From the NCBI GenBank assembly GCA_045119035.1, contig JBGVCU010000054.1, positions 1 to 40,861 on the forward strand: 40,861 bases of DNA. Reading direction: 5' to 3'. Shown piece by piece: positions 23,976 through 32,041 of this stretch (position 1 is the first letter of the stretch; every line of letters starts with the position of its first letter). Under the pieces are notes generated by a model, which saw only the letters and a list, made by a program, of their open reading frames with translations, did not search any database and was not told the origin of the DNA. The translations under genes were made by a program, and so were the position numbers. The stretch comes from CAYVQA01 sp045119035 (GTDB lineage: Bacteria; Bacillota_I; Bacilli_A; ML615J-28; CAG-313).

Positions 23976-24356
23976 TTACATTCCACCGCCAGCAATAATT
24001 CCAATAATTCCACAAATAGTCAATAATAAGCTTAATACAAAACTACTTATAATAGAAATTAATGCTCCCCATAGACATTTTTTTGCATTATTTGGTTGTT
24101 CATCCTTCCAAACAAAATACAAAATAATACCAACAATAGGAATAAAAAATCCTAATAACCAATATCCAATTGATCCGCTATCGCTTGAAATTGGACGTGG
24201 TCTATAATTGTTATTATATTGATTATATTGGTTATAAGAGTTATTGTTATTATTAAAATCTTGGCTATTTGATTCTTGTTTTAAAACAGTTCCACAGAAA
24301 GGACAAGCCGTTCTTAATTCTTCAATATCAGCATCACACTTTGGACATTTTTTCAT
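23976..24356 (-). CDS. Zinc-ribbon membrane protein
   Basis: 126 residues. An N-terminal zinc ribbon has C4, C7, C18 and C21 (KKCPKCDAD and ACPFCG), followed by an Asn/Tyr-rich linker (34-52) and two membrane helices (about 63-83 and 93-121), ending in IIAGGGM. Such proteins are common in Firmicutes without known function. It lies between the aminopeptidase (2-base gap) and the DUF2085 gene (no gap) in one operon. Both small neighbours combine cysteine pairs with membrane helices, so they may act together. Confidence 0.72.
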   Translation of the reverse strand: MKKCPKCDADIEELRTACPFCGTVLKQESNSQDFNNNNNSYNQYNQYNNNYRPRPISSDSGSIGYWLLGFFIPIVGIILYFVWKDEQPNNAKKCLWGALISIISSFVLSLLLTICGIIGIIAGGGM

Positions 24357-24358
24357 AA

Positions 24359-25615
24359 CTAATTTCCTTTCATGAAGTTTTCTATATCATTAACTTCTTT
24401 AATAATTGATTCAGATAAATTAATAGCTTTACCTTTTGTAATTACAATATTATCTTCTATACGAATTCCGATTCCTTCTTCTTCAATATAAAGACCTGGT
24501 TCAATTGTAATAACCATACCTTCTAAAAGTCCTAATCCTGCAATATTAGGATCATGAACATCAAGTCCTAATGAGTGACCGATAGAATGATAATAATATT
24601 TTACAACATCTTCTTTATTTGATGTTACTCCTAATTTAATTAAACCTTCTGCAAGTAAATTTCTTGCATAATCATTTAGTTCTTTCCAAGTCATCCCTGC
24701 TTTCGCATAATCAATACATGCTTTATTACAATCTAAAACAACTTGATATACTTCTTTTTGACGAGAGGTAAATTTACCACTAACAGGGAATGTTCTTGAA
24801 ATATCACTAGCATAACCATTAGTAGATGAACCTAAATCCATTAACATTAAAACATCATTTTCGATATCTTGGTTATTCTCCTCATAATGAAGAATACAAG
24901 CATTTTTACCACTAGCCATAATTGTTCCAAATGAAGTACGTTTGTTTTCAAAATTTAAAGAAAAATCATGATAAGCAACAGCATGAGCTTCATTTTTTAA
25001 TTCATTATGATGAGTGTAAATGTTATAAATTGCTTTTCTTGTAGATTCAATGCTTCTTTTTATTTCTTCAATTTCACATTCTTCTTTTATCATTCTTAAA
25101 CGAATAATATCAGGATAAATATTTTTTATTACCACATAAGGAAAATTACTTTGTAAATATTTTGCATATTCAAGCGCAAAAGTATTATAAAGTGGTAAAT
25201 CTCTTTTTTCTAAATCTAAATAAATAGTATCAATTAATTCAGTTGAATGTCTTGAAGGTTGAATAATACCTTCCACAAACCCTTTAAATTGATCCATATA
25301 TAATATATTAGCTACACCAGAAACACTACTAGCTTCAGCTTTTTCATATTTAGCACCAACCCATTTAACTAAAACAGGATCATTTTTTTCAATGAATAAA
25401 TATTCTTTATATTCATTATTAATATTTGCTAAAACTAAAATAATATTATCTTCTTTAAGTCCTGTTAAATAATAGAAATTATTATTTACTTTAAATTCAT
25501 GTGTACTATCTGCAGATTTAAATGTTTGATAATTAGAATGAATTATAGCAATACTATTATTTACTAAGGCTTTAGCCAATTCTTTTCTTTTTCTTTGATA
25601 AAACATTGATGTCAT
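24359..25615 (-). CDS. pepP: Xaa-Pro aminopeptidase (M24B)
   Basis: 418 residues, two domains: an AMP_N domain (about 3-135) and the pita-bread catalytic domain (about 175-410). The five dinuclear metal ligands are all visible: D260 and D271 (MDLGSS and ASDISRTFP), H347 (HSIGHSLGLDVHD), E372 (IEPGLY) and E387 (IRIEDN). It removes N-terminal residues next to proline; cytoplasmic. The ATG overlaps the marR stop as TAATG, so the two are translationally coupled. Peptide metabolism under the control of the tailed regulator is a plausible inference. Confidence 0.93.
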   Translation of the reverse strand: MTSMFYQRKRKELAKALVNNSIAIIHSNYQTFKSADSTHEFKVNNNFYYLTGLKEDNIILVLANINNEYKEYLFIEKNDPVLVKWVGAKYEKAEASSVSGVANILYMDQFKGFVEGIIQPSRHSTELIDTIYLDLEKRDLPLYNTFALEYAKYLQSNFPYVVIKNIYPDIIRLRMIKEECEIEEIKRSIESTRKAIYNIYTHHNELKNEAHAVAYHDFSLNFENKRTSFGTIMASGKNACILHYEENNQDIENDVLMLMDLGSSTNGYASDISRTFPVSGKFTSRQKEVYQVVLDCNKACIDYAKAGMTWKELNDYARNLLAEGLIKLGVTSNKEDVVKYYYHSIGHSLGLDVHDPNIAGLGLLEGMVITIEPGLYIEEEGIGIRIEDNIVITKGKAINLSESIIKEVNDIENFMKGN

Positions 25616-26493
25616 TATTTCTTAGCCTTCTTTTCTTTTTCTTTTGGAGTTTTTGGATTCATGTAGTTATCAAGTGTTTCAGCAAATTGTCCAAATACTT
25701 TTGCCGCATGACTTAATGCTACATTTTCTAAAGCTAACATTAAAATATCATTATGGAATTTGTCATGTACTTTAATTACTTTTTTAGCTTTTGGTGTAAC
25801 ACTTAATAAGATTACACGATGATCCATTTCATCTCTTGTTCTTACTAAATAATCTTTTTGAATTAATCTATTAACGCAAGTAATTAAAGAACCTACTGTA
25901 ACATTAAGTTTATTTGCGATAATTGTCATAGGTTTATTATTATTTTTATTAACCATTTCAACAACATGAAGTTCACTAACAGTAAGATCCGGAATTTGTT
26001 TGTAATCCATTGTTTTTTCTTCAATTACCATTGTCATATTTGCAACGTATGTAAAAGCTTCTTCTAATTTTTTATATAGAACTTTTTCATCTTTATTTAA
26101 AGTTCTTGGTTTAGGTTGAGGACGTACAACATCCGGCATTTTCTTTACTTTAGGTTGTACTTGTACACTCTTAGCAAGTTCTACTTTTGGATTTTCAACT
26201 TGTTTAATAACATCATTTGCTTCAACATTTTTCACAACAGTAGATTTTGTTTTTACATCTTGTGTTTTTGTTGTTTTAGCAACAGGTTTAACAACTTTTG
26301 TTGTTTTTGGAGCAGGTTTTGCTAGAGGTTTTTTCTTAGATGTTTTCTTTGCAGGAGTTTTTTTATCTGCAGTTTTTTTACTAGAAGCTTTTTTTGTTCC
26401 ATCTGATTTTTTTGTTGTTGCTTTTTTTGCAGCAGTTTTTGCTTTAGGAGCTGCTTTTTTTGTTTCTTTTGTTTCGTTTAATTTGTTTTCCAT
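25615..26493 (-). CDS. MarR-family regulator with a histone H1-like Lys/Ala-rich N-terminal tail
   Basis: 292 residues, twice the usual MarR length (about 145). Residues 1-90 are made almost entirely of Lys, Ala, Thr, Ser and Pro, with repeats such as KKAAPKAKTAAKKATTKK, like the C-terminal tails of eukaryotic histone H1 and bacterial Hc1-type proteins. A linker (90-130) leads to a MarR domain: dimerisation helix at 132-158, winged helix at 170-234 with recognition segment LNVTVGSLITCVNRL and wing RTRDEMDHRVILLS, then C-terminal helices and another Lys-rich end. It would bind DNA both specifically and through charge. First gene of a four-gene operon; a palindrome on its own -10 box suggests autoregulation. 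Confidence 0.82.
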   Translation of the reverse strand: MENKLNETKETKKAAPKAKTAAKKATTKKSDGTKKASSKKTADKKTPAKKTSKKKPLAKPAPKTTKVVKPVAKTTKTQDVKTKSTVVKNVEANDVIKQVENPKVELAKSVQVQPKVKKMPDVVRPQPKPRTLNKDEKVLYKKLEEAFTYVANMTMVIEEKTMDYKQIPDLTVSELHVVEMVNKNNNKPMTIIANKLNVTVGSLITCVNRLIQKDYLVRTRDEMDHRVILLSVTPKAKKVIKVHDKFHNDILMLALENVALSHAAKVFGQFAETLDNYMNPKTPKEKEKKAKK

Positions 26494-26508
26494 AATATCA
26501 CCTTAATA

Positions 26509-26539
26509 TTATTATATAATAAATTACATTTAATGTCAA
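26509..26539 (-). promoter_or_regulatory. Promoter of the marR-pepP operon with a palindrome over the -10
   Basis: TTGACA (26539-26534), 17 bases, TATAAT (26516-26511). A 14-bp perfect palindrome TTATTATATAATAA (26509-26522) covers the -10 box and is a candidate binding site for the MarR protein itself, although A+T palindromes arise easily here. Confidence 0.75.
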
Positions 26540-26540
26540 A

Positions 26541-27242
26541 CTATTTATTATTTTTTACAGTATCTTTTTGATTTTTCATAAGTTTTGTCCAATTAATAAA
26601 CCCATAAATATCATTTACAAAGAAAACCACAAAACATAAAACCATTGATAAATAATTAATATCTTCACGACAAGCAAGACCCCATAAAACAATTAATACA
26701 ATATCATTTACACTATAAAATAATGCATAAAAACGACTTCTTTTATAAGTAATATATGCTGCATAAAAACTTGTAAAAATTGAAACTGTACTTATCAACA
26801 GATTTGAAGTTCCTAAGAATTTTAAAATAAAATAAAAAATAATTGTAACAACAACTGATAAAGCAAAACCTATCAAATATTGTTGTTTATCAATCTCATC
26901 AATTTGCACTTCTAAAGAATCTTCTTTATGTGGATGCTTAAACCATGATATTGTAGACACAACCGCAATTGGTAACGTCATACAACAATAAGTAATAAAT
27001 TCACCATAATATTGATACGTAAGTGAAATATAACCGTAAATTGTTGAAAAAATAATAACTAAAACTTGACCAATAGGACTTGCTTTTGCTAAAAATATAA
27101 GAGAAGTTGCTCCTAAAATTGATGCAGCAAGATATAGATAAGCTGTATTTTTAAAATATATAAAAAAGAATATAATTAAGCTTACGGAACTTAACCAAAG
27201 AAGTTTTTCAAATGTTGTAAAATAATTCCAAATTTTTTTCAT
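26541..27242 (-). CDS. pnuC: Nicotinamide riboside transporter PnuC
   Basis: 233 residues with seven or eight membrane helices. Diagnostic PnuC features are FLAKASPIGQVLVIIFSTIYG in the first half and the end NDIYGFINW (the WxxND-type motif near the C-terminus), together with YALFYSVNDIVLIVLWG. PnuC imports nicotinamide riboside for NAD synthesis by facilitated diffusion, with trapping by phosphorylation inside. It is a single-gene unit; its stop lies just one base beyond the -35 box of the marR promoter, so there is no room for a separate terminator. Confidence 0.9.
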   Translation of the reverse strand: MKKIWNYFTTFEKLLWLSSVSLIIFFFIYFKNTAYLYLAASILGATSLIFLAKASPIGQVLVIIFSTIYGYISLTYQYYGEFITYCCMTLPIAVVSTISWFKHPHKEDSLEVQIDEIDKQQYLIGFALSVVVTIIFYFILKFLGTSNLLISTVSIFTSFYAAYITYKRSRFYALFYSVNDIVLIVLWGLACREDINYLSMVLCFVVFFVNDIYGFINWTKLMKNQKDTVKNNK

Positions 27243-27290
27243 AAATTTAACCTTTAGTATTATTGATTTTATATTAATTATATTATATTT

Positions 27291-27319
27291 ATTATATCAT
27301 ATTTGATCCATAAAAACAA
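27291..27319 (-). promoter_or_regulatory. Probable promoter of pnuC
   Basis: TTGTTT (27319-27314), 17 bases, TATAAT (27296-27291). The -35 overlaps the T-tail of the terminator of the upstream protease gene. Moderate match. Confidence 0.5.
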
Positions 27320-27355
27320 AAAATCTATCTTAATAAAAATTAAGATAGATTTTAT
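27313..27355 (-). terminator. Terminator of the M6-type protease gene
   Basis: A 15-bp perfect stem, AAAATCTATCTTAAT (27320-27334) with its complement at 27339-27353, loop AAAA, followed on the minus strand by a T-rich run. Confidence 0.88.
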
Positions 27356-27358
27356 ATA

Positions 27359-30328
27359 TTAATTAAATGTAAAAGTTACTTGCGCTTTCTCATTATTATA
27401 AGTAGTATTAATTGAGTTAACTTTCATTGTAAAATTAGAACTTGTATTGTTATGCCATTTTGGATTTGATAATGTTTTGCCAATTGTAAATAAATCACTA
27501 TCTTCGCTCCATCCACTATCTGAAATATCATTTCTTCCATCAGCTTCAATTAAAGAAATTAAACGATTTACTGTATCTGAATTATTATATTTTGTCATAG
27601 CATAAATAACAGAAGCATCATTATAACTTGCAAGTTCAGCATCAATATGATATACCCTTATACCATATGTAGCAAACAACCCACTTTCACCTTTAACAAA
27701 GGAATTTATTCCAGTTGGAGTATAAAAGTCAATAATAAAATATTCACTATAAAATGACCCATTCCAATTTTTTGGTACAATAATACATTCACCAGTTTGT
27801 TCAAAGCTTCCTAGTGTCATTGTAACATTACTTCCTGTTAAAACATAAGGATTAACCCATCCAAGTAAAACTTTACTAAAGGCATTATGATCACCAACAT
27901 TATAATCCATCATATCACCGCCACCGATTCCACCATCAGGGCCAGTACCAGTTGTATAATCATAATAATCATCAAGACCTAATAAATGACCTGTTTCATG
28001 AATAATTGTTTCCGCATTATAATTAACTTTTTGTCCTTGTAATTCATCATAGATAAAGTCAATACTCATAAATGTATAGAAGTCTGCTTCTACACCATCA
28101 TAAGCTTGCACATCTTCTGTAAAGTATTCATAAGTATAAGCCCACCAATTTGAATCACCATCTTCATCATATGGTCTAGTATAAACAATATATATTGAAT
28201 CAATATATCCATCTTTATCAGTATCATAGTCAGCATAATTTATTTGATCGTTGTAATACTTTAAAGCAGCTTCAATCATCATATAATCTGCATCTTCTAT
28301 ATTATTATAATAAGAAGCATAGTTATTTGTTTTATATGGCTCTAGAACTGTTCCAGTAATATTTAGCTTTCCATATGAAGATTTATAATAATAACTTTTT
28401 AAACTTTCCCAACCAGTTTCTTCACTAGTACCAAAGAAGGCTTTTTCTAAATCACTCACAATATTTGTTTTTGCAGGATAATCTATAAAAGAAACAGGAA
28501 TAACTAATACTTTAGGGTTTCCAATTGAAGGTAAACCTGTTGTTAAATCAAAGTTTCTTGCGGCTTCTTTATTTGGAGCTTTTGAAACATTTGTTTCAAT
28601 ATACCCTAATCCTTTTTCATAAACTTCTATTGTTGCATCTTTCGTTAAGTTTTTATAAATAAAAGTAATTGTAAATGTTCCAATCTTATTTGAAACAAAA
28701 TTTGTTTGATATTCTACTTCACTGATACTTAAACTATCAGAAGAATAATCATCGAACACTTTAGATAAAGTAAATTTATCTAATACATCATCTATTGTTG
28801 CACCTTCTTCAATAGAAACTTTTGTAGGTGTAACATTTATATCAGATAAAATTAAAGAATCAGTATTCTTTTTAAAATTAGTAACAGATGTACATACTAA
28901 TTGATAATCAGTATATTTACTAACATGTAAGTTAAGTAAGTCAATTTTTCCATTTACGCCAATATTTTCAAGTGAATCAACTAATGCATTTTTATAAGTA
29001 TAGTCTAAATGTCTTGAAATAAATACATCAACTGTTTCATTATTAAAACGAATTTTAAATGACATATCACTTGTAGTTGAATATGTTGGAACATTAACTA
29101 AAGTTGCTTTTTTTACATTAACATATTCAGCTGGCATATTTGAAAGTGTAGTTTGTGAAATACTTGTTAAATCCTTTGCAGTAACAGATAAATTCTTATT
29201 TTCAACTGATACTTCAATTAAGTCAATAATTTGAGCAATATCTTTATAAATTGAAATACTACCTTTAACAGTAATCACTTTACCTTCTTCAATAATAGGT
29301 AAATAAGTTGTATTATTTCCGCAATATACTAAAATACTTCCACTATTATCTGTTAAATAGAAATTATTACCATAAACTCCTGTAACAACACCTGTAGCAC
29401 TACAATCTTCACCAGAATAATAATCATGTAAAGAACTGATTTTATTTTGAACAGGACCACCATATGAACCTTCATCATAAGTAGATTCAGGAACTCTTAC
29501 AACAGTTTTATTGATATTACTAAAACTAAATGTATAAATATTTTCTATACCATTTTCAAATACAGAAATTTTAATATTTTTTATTTCTGTTTTTTCTTCA
29601 TTTAATTCAATAACAAAATTTGTACATTCATTTATAGTTACATAATTTTTTGCGAATTCTTTTGCAGTATCATTTAATGCATTTTCTTCACAAACAAAAC
29701 TATTTAAATCTTCATCAAAATAAAATCCATTTGTGTTAATTGATGTTAAATCAATTAAATTAAAGAAACTAACAAAAGATAAATAAATATTTTCATCCTG
29801 TAATGAATGAAACCAATTACCATTATCATTATATAATACTCTTTCACAATCAGGTAAAGATTCTAAATAATAAGAATATTCACCAAAATCTTCACAATAG
29901 AAAGATTGAGCAGTTTCAGTTACTTGATATTCATATACATCATCTGAACTTAAATCATTTATAGAATAACAATAATTACTAATTGTTAAAAGATCAAATA
30001 AGTTAATTTTAATTTCTTCTTCTAAAATTCTACCATATAAATTAATATTACCAGATAAACCTTGATCAATCTTTACAATTAAATCTCCAGTATATGCTGG
30101 ATTATCATACCATCCATCAAAGACTGCTTCTTCTTCAGGATTAATTGGATAAACATATAAATCTAGATTTTCATCTTCTTTATATGTATCAGTATGAACT
30201 AATACACCTTCTACATAATATTTAATGTTATATTCATTAGTTGGTTTTTCTTGGGGAATATTTAATGCACAACTTGTAAAAAGTAATAACATAAATATAA
30301 ATATCACAATTCTAATTATTTTTTTCAT
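27359..30328 (-). CDS. Large lipoprotein with M6 (immune inhibitor A-like) metalloprotease domain
   Basis: 989 residues. A lipoprotein signal peptide ends in LLLFTSC with the lipidated Cys at 20. Domains in order: an InlB-type beta repeat (about 33-100, ending DGWYDNPAYTG and ...NINLYGR), a region without match, an OB-fold-like domain (about 295-375, DCSATGVVTGVYGNNFYLTD), an Ig-like domain (about 495-570), and an M6-type protease domain from about 585. The zinc site is HETGHLLGLD (777-786), of metzincin type, followed by GGGDMMDY. A calcium-loop-like DTDKDGYID lies upstream. It would be displayed on the cell surface and cut host or food proteins or peptides. Monocistronic, own promoter and terminator. 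Confidence 0.88.
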   Translation of the reverse strand: MKKIIRIVIFIFMLLLFTSCALNIPQEKPTNEYNIKYYVEGVLVHTDTYKEDENLDLYVYPINPEEEAVFDGWYDNPAYTGDLIVKIDQGLSGNINLYGRILEEEIKINLFDLLTISNYCYSINDLSSDDVYEYQVTETAQSFYCEDFGEYSYYLESLPDCERVLYNDNGNWFHSLQDENIYLSFVSFFNLIDLTSINTNGFYFDEDLNSFVCEENALNDTAKEFAKNYVTINECTNFVIELNEEKTEIKNIKISVFENGIENIYTFSFSNINKTVVRVPESTYDEGSYGGPVQNKISSLHDYYSGEDCSATGVVTGVYGNNFYLTDNSGSILVYCGNNTTYLPIIEEGKVITVKGSISIYKDIAQIIDLIEVSVENKNLSVTAKDLTSISQTTLSNMPAEYVNVKKATLVNVPTYSTTSDMSFKIRFNNETVDVFISRHLDYTYKNALVDSLENIGVNGKIDLLNLHVSKYTDYQLVCTSVTNFKKNTDSLILSDINVTPTKVSIEEGATIDDVLDKFTLSKVFDDYSSDSLSISEVEYQTNFVSNKIGTFTITFIYKNLTKDATIEVYEKGLGYIETNVSKAPNKEAARNFDLTTGLPSIGNPKVLVIPVSFIDYPAKTNIVSDLEKAFFGTSEETGWESLKSYYYKSSYGKLNITGTVLEPYKTNNYASYYNNIEDADYMMIEAALKYYNDQINYADYDTDKDGYIDSIYIVYTRPYDEDGDSNWWAYTYEYFTEDVQAYDGVEADFYTFMSIDFIYDELQGQKVNYNAETIIHETGHLLGLDDYYDYTTGTGPDGGIGGGDMMDYNVGDHNAFSKVLLGWVNPYVLTGSNVTMTLGSFEQTGECIIVPKNWNGSFYSEYFIIDFYTPTGINSFVKGESGLFATYGIRVYHIDAELASYNDASVIYAMTKYNNSDTVNRLISLIEADGRNDISDSGWSEDSDLFTIGKTLSNPKWHNNTSSNFTMKVNSINTTYNNEKAQVTFTFN

Positions 30329-30365
30329 TATTTACCTCGAAAATTATAAAATATTCTATATATTA

Positions 30366-30393
30366 ATTATACATAATTTTAATAAAAAATCAA
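30366..30393 (-). promoter_or_regulatory. Promoter of the M6-type protease gene
   Basis: TTGATT (30393-30388), 16 bases, TATAAT (30371-30366). Ribosome binding site GAGGT precedes the ATG. Confidence 0.6.
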
Positions 30394-30397
30394 ATAT

Positions 30398-30428
30398 AAA
30401 GAAAAAGAACTACAATAGTAGTTCTTTA
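30398..30428 (-). terminator. Terminator of the lyase gene
   Basis: AAAGAACTAC (30404-30413) pairs with GTAGTTCTTT (30418-30427) around AATA; a T-rich tail follows on the minus strand. Confidence 0.85.
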
Positions 30429-30439
30429 AATACTAAATT

Positions 30440-31888
30440 TTATAGACTATCTCCAAAGTCTTCTTTAAATTTCTTAACAAGTTGTTCTTGCCAGTCACCA
30501 ACTGGTTCAAGACGACCAATAAAGAATCTCATTACATTTGGTTCTTCCACAAAACGTAATCCACCGATTAAATGTCTATTTTCATAAAGCCAAGCAATTC
30601 TATCAGCGATATATCTTATTTGTGATAAAGTAAATACTCTTCTAGGTAATGCTAAACGTACTAATTCACATTCAGCAATATGTTCAGAACCATCTGGATT
30701 TCTTTCTTCACTAAGTGTTCCTCTTTCCATACCTCTTGCACCACTTACTAAATAAATTGCAGCAGCAAGTGAAGCAGCTTGATACTCATCACCAGGAATA
30801 TGACCTACGATTTCTCTTGCATTTAAATGAATTCCAAGTCCACCTGTTGGAGTTACAATAGGAACATTATATGATTGTAAAATTCTTCCAAATTCTTCAA
30901 TGAATTCAGGTCCATGTGAAATCATATCAAAGTCAGTAGCTTCTTCAAGCCCAATAGCCACAGCTTCCATTTCTCTAGTTGACATACCACCATATGTTAA
31001 GAATCCTTCATATAGAGGAATTAAATTTTTCATCATATCATATAAAGATTTATCATTTACTACAATTGCTCCACCTTTAGCACTACCAAGTTTACGTGCA
31101 GAAAAATAAATAATGTCAGCACAATTACTAATTTCTAAAGCAATTTGATGAATAGTTAAGTCACTACAAGATGCTTCTCTAACTTTGTTAAAATATAAAT
31201 TATCTGTTAAAAGAGATGCGTCTAACATTAATTTAATTCTATTTGCTTTACAAATTTTAGAAACTTCTTTAATGTTTTCAACACTTACAGGTTGACCACC
31301 AATAAGGTTAGTACCAAGTTCAATACGAACAAAAGGAATTTTTTCTACTCCAACTTCTTTAATTAAACTTGTTAATTTTTCTAAATCCATATTTCCTTTA
31401 AACGGATGACTACTTTCAATTTTAACAGCTTCATCAGTAAAAAGTTCAACTACTTTACCACCACATAAATTAATATGTGATTTTGTCGTTGTAAAATGAT
31501 AATTCATTGGAACAATATCACCAGGTTTAACAAATGTTTTTGCTAAAATGTGTTCACAAGCACGACCTTGGTGAGCTGGTAAAAAATATTTTTTACCAAA
31601 GAAATTTTGAATAGCTTTTTCTAAACGATAAAATGTTTCACTTCCAGCATATGAATCATCAGCTATCATCATTGCTCCTAATTGTTTATCGCTCATTGCA
31701 TTTGTTCCACTATCTGTTAACATATCTAAATAAACATCTTTATTTCTTAATAAAAATGTATTGTTTCCAGCTTTTTGAATAGCTTCTAAACGCTGTTCAA
31801 TTGGAAGTAAATTTAATTTTTGTACAATACGTACTTTATGCATTTCAAGTGGTAAATTTTGTTCTTTATAAAATTTAATATTACTCAT
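30440..31888 (-). CDS. PLP-dependent beta-eliminating lyase, tyrosine phenol-lyase-like
   Basis: 482 residues, in the tryptophanase/tyrosine phenol-lyase family, which split aromatic amino acids to pyruvate, ammonia and indole or phenol. The N-terminal half matches the phenol-lyases closely (NTFLL, LTDSGTNAMSDKQ, DSYAGSETFY). By hand alignment to Citrobacter TPL the substrate-specific residues are conserved: T133 (T124), R389 in MERG (R381) and F455 (F448). The PLP lysine is K266 in SARKLGSAKGG and the ring aspartate D223. However the TPL arginine R217 corresponds to L226 here, E69 to D78, and the segment after the lysine is one residue shorter and different. So the pocket looks phenol-lyase-like but cofactor and cation contacts differ; the substrate is uncertain. 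Single gene with own promoter. Confidence 0.85.
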   Translation of the reverse strand: MSNIKFYKEQNLPLEMHKVRIVQKLNLLPIEQRLEAIQKAGNNTFLLRNKDVYLDMLTDSGTNAMSDKQLGAMMIADDSYAGSETFYRLEKAIQNFFGKKYFLPAHQGRACEHILAKTFVKPGDIVPMNYHFTTTKSHINLCGGKVVELFTDEAVKIESSHPFKGNMDLEKLTSLIKEVGVEKIPFVRIELGTNLIGGQPVSVENIKEVSKICKANRIKLMLDASLLTDNLYFNKVREASCSDLTIHQIALEISNCADIIYFSARKLGSAKGGAIVVNDKSLYDMMKNLIPLYEGFLTYGGMSTREMEAVAIGLEEATDFDMISHGPEFIEEFGRILQSYNVPIVTPTGGLGIHLNAREIVGHIPGDEYQAASLAAAIYLVSGARGMERGTLSEERNPDGSEHIAECELVRLALPRRVFTLSQIRYIADRIAWLYENRHLIGGLRFVEEPNVMRFFIGRLEPVGDWQEQLVKKFKEDFGDSL

Positions 31889-31944
31889 ACATCTATTCCT
31901 CTAATAATTTTTATATATTATATTATTAAAAAACAATCTTTATA

Positions 31945-31982
31945 ATTATACCATATTTTATCATTTTTTTGTAAAAAATGAT
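31945..31982 (-). promoter_or_regulatory. Probable promoter of the lyase gene with an inverted repeat
   Basis: TATAAT (31950-31945) is clear; TTTACA (31975-31970) is 19 bases upstream, longer than usual. A 10-bp inverted repeat ATCATTTTTT/AAAAAATGAT (31960-31982) covers the -35 and may be an operator. Confidence 0.45.
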
Positions 31983-31990
31983 TTTTTATT

Positions 31991-32031
31991 TTTTAAAAAA
32001 TCCAATGACAATATTTTTTGTCATTGGATCA
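31991..32031 (-). terminator. Terminator of the rmuC operon
   Basis: ATCCAATGACAA (32000-32011) pairs perfectly with TTGTCATTGGAT (32018-32029), followed on the minus strand by TTTTT. Confidence 0.88.
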
Positions 32032-32041
32032 ATTTATATTA

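Noticed and set aside
23929..24207. Plus-strand frame of 92 codons over the zinc-ribbon and DUF2085 genes
   Set aside because: It mirrors two genes with family motifs on the minus strand and has no promoter or ribosome binding site.
26250..26490. Tandem DNA repeat in the Lys/Ala-rich part of the MarR gene
   Set aside because: The repetition is at the amino acid level (KKA, TKK and similar); the codons vary and no exact DNA repeat unit was found.
31960..31982. Plus-strand terminator from ATCATTTTTT/AAAAAATGAT
   Set aside because: No plus-strand gene lies upstream and the stem is nearly all A-T; it is kept only as a possible operator of the lyase promoter.
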